From positions 142,042 to 206,041 of the forward strand of contig VTPC01001059.1 of the NCBI GenBank assembly GCA_011009095.1: 64,000 nucleotides of DNA. Reading direction: 5' to 3'. Shown one piece after another: positions 23,001 through 33,600 of this stretch (its first letter is position 1; each line of letters starts with the position of its first letter). Position numbers and translations under genes: made by a program. The notes below the pieces were generated by a model, which did no database searches, was not told where the DNA came from, and was given only the letters and a program-made list of their open reading frames with translations. The DNA comes from Ignelater luminosus. Taxonomy: Eukaryota; Arthropoda; Insecta; Coleoptera; Elateridae.

Positions 23001-25360
23001 GAATAGTTTTTTCAATTATTAAGATGAGCAATCCTACTGAGTACTACCCAAATAGTAAAGAGATATCCTAGGGCTTTGGTTTCTAAATAGTTCGAAATGT
23101 GTAAAAGCTTAAATGGAGCTTTTCCTGATGTGACAGAAATGTGCAAACAAATTACGTTCTTTTTACTTGTTACATATTTCTATTTCTTTCTTATATTTTC
23201 TTTTGTGACTACTAACAAAAGTTGAGGTCACAAATGTCTTAAATTGCTTTTACACTGGTGTTTCTTCTATGTGGAAAAACTGAAATTAATATGGTTTTGT
23301 AGTTTCTGTACGCGTTTTCATCCAGAATCCTAATTGTTTTAAACACATGTGCAAGACATATGCAGGGTCACCTAAGAAGGTGCAGGATCATTTAGAATAC
23401 AAACCTTTTTTTTCCACTGGCATACGAGAAATTGCTAGAGATGCATAAGTCGGTTGTCAGTTTATTTATAATATAAAATGGCGGGGTTTAGTGCTTAGAA
23501 ATTACTTAAAAGAGAACCAGGATATTTGTTACAATTCTTAAGGTTAAAAGACCAACTTATCGTTAGAGATATAACAAAGGAGATGCACGTCATGAAAGCA
23601 ACCTTTTCTTCTCTATTAGCAGGAGGTTACAAATTTTCGATCTAATATTTTATCCATTAGGTTACCAAGTTTGTAGGTCTCTGGAAAATGAGTTAGGAGC
23701 TAGTCCCATACCAAATTATCATTTTTATCGTCAGTTTTTGCGAAAGCAGAGCTTATTTAAAAATATCTTTAGATCGCTACTTAAGCAATGATGGTGGTAG
23801 CGGCGAGAAAGGCAAACTGAGTGGTGCGGTAACGATTGGTAATACTGAAGATGGCCGTGCAAAATCTTTGTGGCAATACTGATGTAAGTAATCACGACTA
23901 AAGCTCGGATATATATGCAATGAAATAGTTCAATACATGCGCATTTATACGCAGGAACTTTGTGTAAAATATGAAGCAAGATTTTCAAAATATCCAACAA
24001 TATATGCACAATAAAGATAAATTTTTTGAATTTGAACTTGTTAATTGTAAGTAATAATCAGTACCTTCCGACAAAGGAAACAAATGCAGAGCTAAAGTAT
24101 ACAAATTTAACATATCTTAAATAGATATCAGTACTTTGTAGGAACAAAATCTAACAACTACATCTTGTCAGATGAAGATGATTTGCTCCGAACAAGATTC
24201 AAAACCTGCTCTTATGTGTGTAAGCAAAACGAAAATTTAAAAAACCTTCAGAAATTGCCGTAAAATTAGAAAAATATGCACAAATTCTAGGTGATGCACA
24301 TGAAGTTGGCCGGGCATAACGGTGGCCGTAAATGATAAATCGATTAGGGTTTTTGCTTGTTAGAAGTAATTTGATACAGATGAATGGAAAAGACTGTTTC
24401 TTTCAGAATCATAGCTACAGGATTTGCGTTACCGATTTATTGTCGACTGTGCGATTTCTTTGATTATGGAAGGTGGTTGGTATAACTAAAAATACATAAA
24501 GCCGACTGAAGTAGAGCTGCAGTTAAGCGTGTGCTTCTCAAGTGTAAGAAACTTACGACGTGGAGTTGCGGGGCCTTATGCTTCAATTGACAACCGCGTG
24601 GATAGGCGTAATGCCTACAATCCAAAGAGTTCCAGATTTTGGAACGCGCTAAGCTAGGGAGCTTTCCAATCTTTTTTTAAATCTCAAATTTAAACGTAGT
24701 AATGCAAAAAGGAATCGAGCAATAAAAATCCAAATAGTGCATCCTGTAAGAAAATAATAGTTAGAAACTATTCTTAATCTATATCAATCAATAGTTTTGT
24801 AAAATACTTTATTTTTAGCTAATTTTCATAGTAGATCAATATCTGAAGAGCTGTTTTCCGAAATTTAGCTAAGACAATTAACATAAAAGTTTCCTGAGGC
24901 TTACTGATTTTCACTTGGGTGTCATTTTATATTTTAGTGTAAAGTGTAGATTAGGGCACACGCTATTTTTTGATAAAAACTCTGGACCTTATTAAATCAA
25001 CCCTTAAAGTTGACTTTGTGTCCAAAGACAGACTTAGCCCAGTTATAGAAACAATATGCACCGGTTTTTGACATAGGTAGTTTAAGTAGCAGATTATTTT
25101 ATTTTACTTAAGAAGTTATTTAATCTAATAATATTTTTACACAAACAAACGCATACAAAGCATATTAGTGTAATATAGATGCTATAGGTAGATGCTAAGT
25201 TGGGACAAAACAAAGAATCTACATAAATGGTTCTTGGTCATCGTCTTATTAACCTCTGAAGTGCTATTCTGTTGATCAACGTCTTGATCTGCGCCTACAG
25301 TTTTTTAGCAGTGTCACTCATTTCTGAAACAAGAGGTACTTTATAATAGAGGCAGTACAA
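20030..25360. other. No gene identified
   Basis: This is AT-rich sequence with a short (AAAAT)n run near 20063-20080. Weak open frames (20550-20804 plus, 21924-22124 plus, 23731-24009 minus) have no domain I can name. The stretch 24140-24240 has a coding-like run (SDEDDLLRTRFKTC) that I could not place. Confidence 0.4.
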
Positions 25361-26400
25361 CAGAATTCACTTTATTTACCTAAGTGCCTTATAAAGTGCA
25401 GAACATTTTGGCGTTTAGGCTGTGACACGCAATTTTTAGATTCCGCTAATGAAGCATCTTCAATAGCATCTTGCAGCTGTTTATTTTTTTTTAATATGGA
25501 ATGCGTGCAAGGGGTTGTGCTGTAGGTATTTTGCACTTTAATTGCTTTTGTTGCCCTTGGTGTAAATGAAAATTCGTTGTTGGGTAGTTTTAAAGTCAAA
25601 CTTTGTTTTTATTATTTTTTTTTCAGCAGTTTTAAACGCTTTCACTTCCCAATTGCCTTTTTTCAAGTCGACAACAGTAAAGTACCGTGCAAGTGTTTTA
25701 TGATAATCTTTAGGTGCTACAATTTTTCCTATTTTCGTCCTTCTCTATTCTGCCAAACACGCCATCTGGTGGCATATATCTCTGACCCATAATGGGAAAT
25801 ATGTGTATAATCATGTCAAATACTTTGCTTTTTTGAACAAGGTAGAGCAAAAGCATCATAACGGTCAAGTTTTTATTTTGTCCTGGGCACGAATCTGAAA
25901 ATAATTTAGGTGTTGTTTTCGATTCCGGTAAAGTGTATGTCATTATATTTCTCTTCCAGATCCTGTAAAAAGTGAAGTGAGGCTGAAACTACTTTGGTAG
26001 ATCGTTTGCCTGCTAAATTCTCCGTCCATATTAGCATAATCGTTAAATTATCGAGCCATATTTGGCGCACATATGTAATAACCATCCGATATACTAAGTT
26101 TTGAAAATGGTTGATTCTGTTGCATGTCAAACATACTTTTAAAATCCCTTCATAGAACTTCTTTGCTCTTAACCTATTGTGATGATATAAAAAAATGTAG
26201 TGATATTTGAAAATGATAAAAAAAGAGAGAATAAAAAAAAGTTTTGTTTTGTTTTTGATAAATGTAATGACAGTGAAAATAAATAGATTAATATTGCCAA
26301 GAAAAAATAGCGTTTTAATAAAAAAAATTAAGAACCAAACGAAGAAAAATAAGGACCCTGAGAAAAAGAGCTCTCCATATAATATCATAACATAAAAAAA

Positions 26401-26417
26401 TTGGCGTCCCAACGTGG
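26401..26417 (+). other. Primer binding site of the short LTR element
   Basis: TTGGCGTCCCAACGTGG lies about 20 bases after the left direct repeat. It resembles the TGGCGCCCAACGTGGGGC class of tRNA-Lys primer sites used by LTR retroelements. Confidence 0.6.
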
Positions 26418-26479
26418 TAGGGCAAGTTAAATAAAAGACATAATTATCATTTTGTTAGTTGTCTGTTGGTAGTGAAAAG

Positions 26480-27439
26480 ATGTCAAAGCGTGGTAAATCG
26501 GTAGATAGTAGAAAAAAGGACAAAAGAGAGGAAGAAAATATTGAAATTGAACAGATGGAAGAAGAAAGTACAAGTATGGAGGAGACCATGGGAGATGTTG
26601 AAAAGGGAGATAAAGAGCAAAAAGAAATAAGACAACAACAACCAGATTTACTTAAAATATTAATAGAAATGAAACAAGACCAAGATAAAAGATTTGAAGA
26701 CCAAACTAAAAGATTTGAAGACCAAACTAAAAGAATAGAAGACCAAACTAAAAGATTAGAAGAGATTAAACAAGATAATACTAAAAGATTTGAAGAAATC
26801 AATCATAATCAAGAGAAAAGATTTGAAGAAATTATCAACATGTTACAAATAAGGGCTGCAGATATAAATGAGAAAATTACGGAGCAAGAAAAAGAACAAG
26901 AAAACTACCAGCAGAATGTGAAAATAGAATTAGAAAAAATAAACAAAAATGTTGAAGAGAAATCAACAGCAGGTAATCATGGACCAAGTCATTATTGTAT
27001 ATTAGATAGCGGGATTCAAAATATGGCAAAATTCTCAGTAAACTACAAACGAATAAATCCAAAAGAAAGAAATAACAGTTTACCAATAAGAAAGGCAAAT
27101 CTTAAAAATAAGATAAAGAATAATTACAAAGAAGAAAAAAATTATCAAAATAACAATAATAATAAAGAAAAATTGAAATGTACTATTAATTGGCAGAATA
27201 AGCTAAGAAGAGCAAGAAAAGCGGAAAGAAGAAACAAAATGAAGATGATAATGGAAAATAAAAGGTTGGAAGGGATCAAAGTCAAAAGAAAATCTAAAAA
27301 TAAGACTAGAAAGAAAAATAAGGAATCGAGGTATAAAATATTTAAGACAGATAGTAAATCCAAAATAAGAATGGAAAAATATAAAAAAAAGGTTGTTGTT
27401 TTTTGTTTTGAGAAATGTAATGACAGTGAAAATAAATAG
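26480..27439 (+). CDS. Gag-like coiled-coil protein of the short LTR element
   Basis: The ORF encodes 319 residues from the first ATG (MSKRGKSVDSRKK). The frame is open 21 bases further upstream, but only from a TTG. Residues 1-60 are charged. From about residue 60 to 150 the protein is a predicted coiled coil, with three tandem copies of RFEDQTK/RIEDQTK and further KRFEEI repeats. The C-terminal half is extremely Lys/Asn/Arg-rich, with no CCHC knuckle. The stop TAG (27437-27439) lies inside the right direct repeat, so the last residues are encoded by the LTR itself. A coiled-coil gag for particle assembly is plausible. The family is unknown. The intact frame suggests the insertion is recent compared with its broken host gene. 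Confidence 0.6.
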   Translation: MSKRGKSVDSRKKDKREEENIEIEQMEEESTSMEETMGDVEKGDKEQKEIRQQQPDLLKILIEMKQDQDKRFEDQTKRFEDQTKRIEDQTKRLEEIKQDNTKRFEEINHNQEKRFEEIINMLQIRAADINEKITEQEKEQENYQQNVKIELEKINKNVEEKSTAGNHGPSHYCILDSGIQNMAKFSVNYKRINPKERNNSLPIRKANLKNKIKNNYKEEKNYQNNNNNKEKLKCTINWQNKLRRARKAERRNKMKMIMENKRLEGIKVKRKSKNKTRKKNKESRYKIFKTDSKSKIRMEKYKKKVVVFCFEKCNDSENK

Positions 27440-28389
27440 ATTAATATTGTCAAGAAAAATAGCGTTTTAATAAAAAAATTAAGAACCACAAACGAAGAAA
27501 AATAAGGACCCTGAGAAAAAGAGCTCTCCATATCAGAACACTATGTACCCTTAATTCTGTCTCTAGCTTTATATTTTCATTAAGCTCTAAACCAGGTCTA
27601 TTTATTTTCGTTCCTTTCAATTTGTACATCTGATCAAGGATTACCAAATCCAAGATTAAATTTCGTTACAAAGATTTGGTGATATTTAGCGTAAGACGCA
27701 ACTGGAGCACCAACTTTTTCTCTTCTTTCTTTTAACTGGCAACTTTGGAGGCAGGTAACCTCGAACACTTTTCTTTCTTTCGTTATGACTGCTTCTGCAT
27801 TTTAGTGACTAAATATGCTTAATGAAGTACCATCATGTCGTAAGGTGCTATACCTTACCTGAATTGTTTATTACCCACCTAATGTGTTTAGTCTAAATCT
27901 TGAAAACTGAGTTATGGACTGAAAAGTAGCAGCGCACGCTTTCACAATATTTCCATGACGCTTCCTTGCATAATATTCGACTTGTAATCTGCTCCTTGCA
28001 ACTTCGTTTCTTAGACGATGTCGTACTGTGTGTTTATCTTTGATCTTTACGTACCGAACTAAGAAACGGTACTAACCTTCAGCGTTTTGATTTGAATAAG
28101 GTTTTGTAAAGAAATCTACAAAGAGTACAGGATGTCAACACCACAAATTAATATGCAATAAAGCTTACCTTCAACATCCCTACCCGACATAGTTTGCGCA
28201 CGACACAGCTTATTGTCATGGGCGCAAGTTTAGGATTCTCATGTAAACGACTATTAACCTTCTGCGACTTCAATGTTTTAATCCACTGTGAGTAATTAGG
28301 TTTCCTTTTCTTACCCCTTACTGATAGAGTCAAATTTTCCTTAAACTGAGACTGCATTGTTAACCACAATAAACACAAACTGTTACACC

Positions 28390-29855
28390 TCTAGAATGTT
28401 AGATTACAATAATTTCATAAACAGCTGACTGACATCGCCAGCCGGCACTATGTTAGCACAGAGACTTAGTACAAGCGATAGAACTTAGATCAGTTTTGGT
28501 AAAAATATGAAACTTTCCAATAGATTAAACTAAGGACTTAAATGATTTTTAACGGAATCTGAATTGAGCAGCATTTCTAAGCACCCTTCGAAACTAAAAC
28601 CAGCGGCGCTGCAATTTTCATAAAAATGGTACTTAGCCTAGTTTGCTCTTTATCTATTCCTCAGTTGTACACGTTACAAACTGATATAATTGATCTGATG
28701 TAATTACATAACTTTGCTAGTTGACAATCAGATTGCAATGTGCTTTAAAGTCGCGCTGTTTGTGTCTTTTTATTAATTACTGTAGTCTGTAGTACTGACA
28801 TATTACCTTTACGTACGTTTTTTTGAGGTTGGGCTACATTGCTGTTGAATTACAACGGAAAAGTAGTCTAGTTAAGTTATCGTATCTTTTTAGCATCCTC
28901 CTGCGACTTCTCTCACAGAAGTTTCTTACAAAAGTGGACTAAGTGTTGAATATTTTCTGACATCCAACAACGAGAATGCAGTTTAAACAATTTTGTTATA
29001 CTTACCTAAATAGGAGATTTACTCTGGTTGTAATAAACAAAACCCTTGTTTACTGTTACAATTCTTTTTAGCTGTTTAACCAAATCAGTTTAACATTAAT
29101 TCTAAAGTTTGAACGTTCAAACCAACAAAACATTGATGCCATTTAAAATTCTTTGAAACTCAAAATAATGAAAAAGTACATATATCAGAACAAAATCTTA
29201 AACTAAAGTTAATTAGGTATGTCACAAATAGTTCAGGAGAATGCCTTCAAGTATGTTCCAAAGAAAAATATTTAACATATTGAGTTTTTTTATAAAATTT
29301 AATTTCTCTCTTGGATGCTGATTTAAGTAAATTGAAAAGCATAACCATTTTCCTCTTATTGCAAATAATTATAGAAAAACATAAAAAACCTTTTAGAAAT
29401 AACCGAACATTTTCTTTAGTAAAGCTTATCAAAAGAGATTTAAATATAAGGCTTTACAAACCATTATCAAAAAAAAAAGACTTCTAGAAGTTGTTCCTAG
29501 AAGGAGCTTTTAAAATAAAAACACTACCAAAGGAAATTGAAATTTAATAGAGTTTAGATAAAATTTCAATTAAGAAAATTAATTATCCCAGCAAAATAAA
29601 TTTAAGGATTTCTAAATACCATTAAAATAAACATAGATGTTTTTTAAGTAAAACTTATGTATTCGTTAGATCATCTTACTATCCAAGACATAGTTATAAA
29701 GGTAATCATATTTTTATTCAGATATACAGTGTAGTTGATTTTTCATTACATAGTACACACTCATTAATTTTGCCAGAATAAGGTTTTTAAGAAAATTCAG
29801 AAACTGGAATAAAATGCTATTAATGCCATTCATCCTGTTATTCTAATTATTCAAT
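28390..29855. other. No gene seen
   Basis: This is AT-rich sequence. I searched by eye for terminal repeats of the upstream transposase-like gene and found none. Confidence 0.4.
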
Positions 29856-29861
29856 AACATA

Positions 29862-30095
29862 CAGGGTGTCCATTAAGAAACCTAATTCTTCACATGGTTG
29901 CTCTTTTACTTTCTAGATAATTTCACTTAATCTTGGTCTATTGAAAAGAGCACAAAAGCTTTTCCAATCCAGGTTTTTCATTTTCTGAAAAACTATTCTA
30001 ACGAAATTAATAACTGTGTAATGAACGATCAATCGCACTGTACTGTATAAGAACTTAGATTAATGAAATACCCAGGTTTCTCAATACCACGAGTA
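29862..30095 (+). repeat. CAGGGTGT-ended MITE, left end clear, right end doubtful
   Basis: TA at 29860-29861 is followed by CAGGGTGTCCATTAAGAAAC, the terminus shared by other TA-flanked elements in this window (57191, 43074). An imperfect inverse of the ATTAAGAAACCT segment occurs at about 30080, but without a clean ACACCCTG end. The right boundary is therefore uncertain. Confidence 0.4.
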
Positions 30096-31230
30096 AGATT
30101 TAAATTTTTAATAAACAGCAAACGGTTGTAAACGTAAATACAAACTGTGAGGATCCATTTCAATAGTTGCTAGGAGAAGTAGTTGTGATACTAAATATAG
30201 GATGTTTATTTACTAAACCCAAGAAATGGGGAAGAGGTCAAAAAAGAATGTGGTAGAGTATTACTAATCTTTCCCATCAATGTTATCAATTTCTAGCTTG
30301 TTCTCGTTCAAAGAACTCAATATGAATGCAACAGCTTCCGTTATCTTATTTTGATCCTATTACATTTGTTGTGGTAAGAGCTAGGACGAAAATGAGATGA
30401 CTCTATTTTGATTTCCTCGAGTGTGAAGAAGTTATGGCTTATTATGTTGTTTTAGTGCAGAGTGAGGTTTCTTGTACCTGAAAGTTATTATACAAAGCAA
30501 AGTTTGCTGATAAATTAACTATTTTACTTTGAAATAATATACGTAAGTTCATAAACGGCATGCTTAAGAAAAATGTAATACATTAGATATTAAATTTTAA
30601 CTTTTCAGTAAAATCACACTAAGAACAAATTTAGATTTTAATTATTGAAAAGGTCTTACAGATAAGCTGGTACAGATGTCCGAACCTCAATTATTCATTT
30701 TGGCTAAATCACAAAACAAAAGGTCAACCTCACATGGGCTACCTTAAGAAATGAACAAAGTAAGAAACCAACGTCTACCAACTACACCTGGATACCTATT
30801 CAAATTCCATTCACAAAGGTGTGAGAAAAGTTGAAACATGATAATAAAAGTATTCTTAAATTATAGCTACTAAATCATAGTAAGAAAACAAACAGTTATC
30901 AAAGTGCTAACTAGATCTATGTTGAAATAAATTAAACAAAATTACATGCAACAGCCGTGACCATTCAAAATCCTGCACCAGCAAAAATAAATTTGAAATG
31001 TTTGAAACAATTAAACCCTGTGTCCCGTTTATTATAATAAATAAATTGAAAAGTACATCAACCCTAATTGATCTCAATAATCAAAAACTACGAAAAAGGC
31101 AATCAACCTATCAGTGTGAACTTACAAGAAGTACCAAAAAACCTCTCCAACAAGAGACAACTACAAAACAATACAAGATCACACCGACAGCACACATTAG
31201 CTACAACACATGTAATGAGAATGGGGATCA
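30096..31230. other. No gene seen
   Basis: This is AT-rich sequence. A 79-codon plus-strand frame (30998-31237), just upstream of the RTE-like LINE, has no motif. It may belong to the element's 5' region or be chance. Confidence 0.4.
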
Positions 31231-31239
31231 TCTTTAACA

Positions 31240-33600
31240 AGATTTGAACAAAACGCCTGGTTCGAGTCAACCGACGGAGTAACAGGGTGATGAGCATTGG
31301 TCTGGACGGAGGAATAACTACCATCAACATTGTGTGTGCGTACGCTCCCAAGTTAGGGTGTAAGGGCAAAGAAAAGGAAGAGCTCTGGAGAGCGTTGAAC
31401 CAGTAAATGGCTGAAATATCCAGAGAGGAGTGTTTTCTATGAAGCGACTTAAACCACTATCTAGGTAGTGATAGGGCAGTTCTGATTAAAATACACGGCG
31501 GGTGGAGGCGGGGGGAAAGAAACGCAAAAGGAAACAGCGTGGTGGACTTCGCTGTGGCATGTGATATGGCTGTAGTAAATACCTTCTTCAAGAAAGCAGA
31601 ACTTTAGTACGTGACCTATAGGAGTGGCAGCACTCGAAGTCAGGTCGACTTCTTTCTATGTACATGTACATACATTAGAGAGTTTCGAAACTGTAAAGTA
31701 ATAAAGGGTGAGTGTGTAGCTAGTTAACCTCGACCTGTAATAGTGGACTGTGACATAGAATTAAAGAGGGGAGGAAGATAGGAAAGAGAGCAAAAGATCA
31801 AGTGGTGGAAGCTGAAAGACCAGGAGCTGAAGGACACCTTCAAGGGGGAAGTTCAAGCAAAGACAAGGTGGCAAAGCGAGGTAAACAATTAATGGGAAAA
31901 ATCTGCAGGATATGTTGAAAGCTGGAGAAGCGATCTTAGAGTTAACATCTGGTAAAGGCCTTCCTAGCAAATCATGGTGGTGGAACGAAAAGGTCCAGCA
32001 GGCGGTTCGGGAGAAGAAAGAGGCCAAAAAGAAATATTACTTCTCACAGCAAATAGAGGACAAGGAGGAGTACAAGCATAATAAGGAGGCAAAGCAAAAC
32101 AAAGCAAAGGCTAGTGCTCAAGACGAATTGTAGGGCTTCAAATAACTTCACTCATGCAAAGCAGATTAAGAAAGACAGTGGGAAGGTTCTTAGAAGCAAA
32201 GAGAACATCAAGCAAAAATGGCACGACTACTTTAAGAAGTTGTGGAACAAAAAAAAACTCAAGAATTTACGCAGAACCTGGCTCGATAAGTGAAAATGTA
32301 ACACCTAGAATAAGTCGAGAGGAGGTACGAGAAGCCATAAAGAAAACTAAGAACGGGAAGGCGGCGGGGCCTGGCGGGAGGGCAAAAGGCTTGGAGGGCA
32401 AGCGTAATGGTGCCTGTTTATTAAAGGTAAGGGGATATTTAGGACTGCAACAACTATATGAAGGTGTGAGAAAGGATCATGAACAGGAGAATACGAGAAG
32501 ATACAGCAATCTTAAAAGGCCAGTTTGATTTCATGACTGGAAAAAAGCAAAGGATGCCTTATTTATTCTGAGACAGATGTTGAAGAAGTATGGCGAGAAA
32601 AAAGAAGCTGCACCTTATCTTCGTAAATCTAGAGAAGGTGTACGATACAGTTCCGAGGAAGAAGACCTGGAGGTGTATGAGGAAGCGGGGAGTCCTGGCG
32701 AAGCACGCCCGATTGGTGACAGACATGTATGAAAGAGTTCCAACTAAAGTAAGAACTAATGTTCGAATGACCGATAGATTCCCCGTGACTGTGGACTTGC
32801 ACCAGGGCTCAGCTTCGAGTCCCTATTTATTTAACTTAATGATGGACGTGTTGGCGAAGCATTGCCGACGACATTGCTGTAGTAGATGGGAGTCGGTAGA
32901 AGGTAGAGGAAACACTGGACAGTTGAAGTCAAACCATCGAGGAAGGCGGTCTCAAAATAAGCAGTAAGAAGACTGGGTAGCCGTGGTTTGGTGGAGAAGT
33001 AAAATCGGGAGAGGTGACGTTACAGGGAAAACACTTGACAACGACACGTGACTTTAAGTACTGTGGGTCATACGTCACAGAAAGCGGAGATAAATCACAG
33101 GATTTAAACAGGTTGGATGAATTGGAAAAAGTCTATCGAGGTGCTGTGCGATAAACAGATCAGAAGTGTGACAAAGGAAGAAATTTTTAAATCAGTGGTG
33201 AGGCCGGCTCTAATCTATGGCCTGTGAGGAAGGTTCAAGAAAAGAAGTTGGACATAGCAGAGATGAGGATGTTGCGATGGACTATGGAAAAGACGAAGAG
33301 GGACAGGTTAGGGCACTAGTGGTTTAAAAGACTGGCAGGGATAGTTGAAGCTTTCAAAAAAGTTCAAGAACGAAGACTACAGTGGTATGGGCATATTTTG
33401 AGGGGAATGATGGACCCGAAGGTACACGGCAAGCGACTTAAGGAAAGGCCCAGAATGAGATGGAAAGATTGTGTCGCGAAGACATGAGGGAGAAGGAATT
33501 AACATCTGTCCGGACGGAATGGAGAAGGAGAGTGGGGAACAGCGACTCCTAACCGATAGGGATAAGCTGAAAAGAAAGAAGATGTAACGGGAACAAAAAG
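31240..33600 (+). mobile_element. RTE-type LINE, decayed but nearly continuous
   Basis: A GC-richer plus-strand block contains an endonuclease followed by a reverse transcriptase and C-terminal region, all in order. No 5' ORF is identified. Frames are broken by many stops and shifts. No target duplication or simple 3' repeat was found. RTE clade assignment rests on the endonuclease and palm motifs described in the ORF entry. Confidence 0.75.
31250..33590 (+). pseudogene. RTE-type endonuclease/reverse transcriptase remnant
   Basis: The endonuclease part shows TTINIVCAYAPKLG (about 31318), then SDLNHYLG with the usual GDLN altered, and NTFFKKAEL followed by TYRSGSTRSQVDFF (31578-31655). The linker at 31912-32130 is Lys/Glu-rich (SWWWNEKVQQAVREKKEAKK). 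The reverse transcriptase gives FDFMTGKKQRMPYLF, LHLIFVNLEKVYDTVPRK (palm A; Asp changed to Asn, F to V), TVDLHQGSASSPYLFNLMMD (32794-32850) and ADDIAVVDGSR near 32862. The C-terminal part gives FKYCGSYVTESGD, RRLQWYGHILRG and MRWKDCV. This is the usual order for RTE-like LINE proteins. At least ten stops or frameshifts make it dead. Confidence 0.75.

Larger units (their letters stand above)
26185..27540 (+). mobile_element. Short LTR retroelement carrying only a gag-like ORF
   Basis: Two near-identical direct repeats of about 150 bases (26233-26380 and 27373-27533) flank one ORF. They share ATGTAATGACAGTGAAAAT at the start and GAAAAAGAGCTCTCCATAT at the end. A primer-binding-like TTGGCGTCCCAACGTGG lies at 26401-26417, just after the left repeat. 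There is no protease, reverse transcriptase or integrase, so the element is non-autonomous. It interrupts a transposase-like gene: on the minus strand the host frame runs ELRVH before it and HNRLRAKKF after it. The outermost ends, and a possible 4-5 bp duplication (GATG/TATG), are approximate. Confidence 0.7.
25372..28378 (-). pseudogene. DUF7869-type transposase-like gene, interrupted
   Basis: Read from 28378 downwards, an N-terminal part has GKKRKPNYSQWIKTLK and KVNSRLHENPK. Then come scattered CAATFQSITQFSRFRLN and, at 27653-27545, YKLKGTKINRPGLELNEN with LETELRVH. An LTR element interrupts here. The protein resumes at about 26184 with NRLRAKKFYEGILK, FDMQQNQPFSKLSIS, GKRSTKVVSASLHFL, then LFSDSCPGQNKNLTVMML, HIFPIMGQRYMPPDGVFGRIEK and KDYHKTLARYFTVVDLKKGNWEV. 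The Asp of DMQQ, the Asp of DSCPGQNKN and the Glu of FGRIEK are candidate DDE residues, by inference. Several frameshifts and stops are present. Terminal repeats were not found. It is a longer relative of the gene at 17040-18342. Confidence 0.65.

Noticed and set aside
24140..24240. Possible G-protein alpha-like segment (DEDDLLRTRFKTC)
   Set aside because: The resemblance to the D.LR.R..T switch region does not extend to the DVGGQ motif or any other conserved block.
24510..24660. tRNA-like GC-richer patch
   Set aside because: No consistent A and B box pair or cloverleaf could be drawn.
25906..26412. 168-codon minus-strand frame
   Set aside because: Its first half is AT-rich LTR sequence read backwards (Phe/Leu/Ile runs) that happens to fuse to a frame of the decayed transposase. 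It is a shadow across an insertion junction.
26455..26802. 115-codon minus-strand Ser/Leu-rich frame
   Set aside because: It is the antisense of the repetitive coiled-coil gag ORF; its periodic SSNLLVW units mirror the gag repeats.
31103..32027. Minus-strand open frames over the RTE-like LINE
   Set aside because: They are antisense to a clearly recognisable plus-strand endonuclease and linker.
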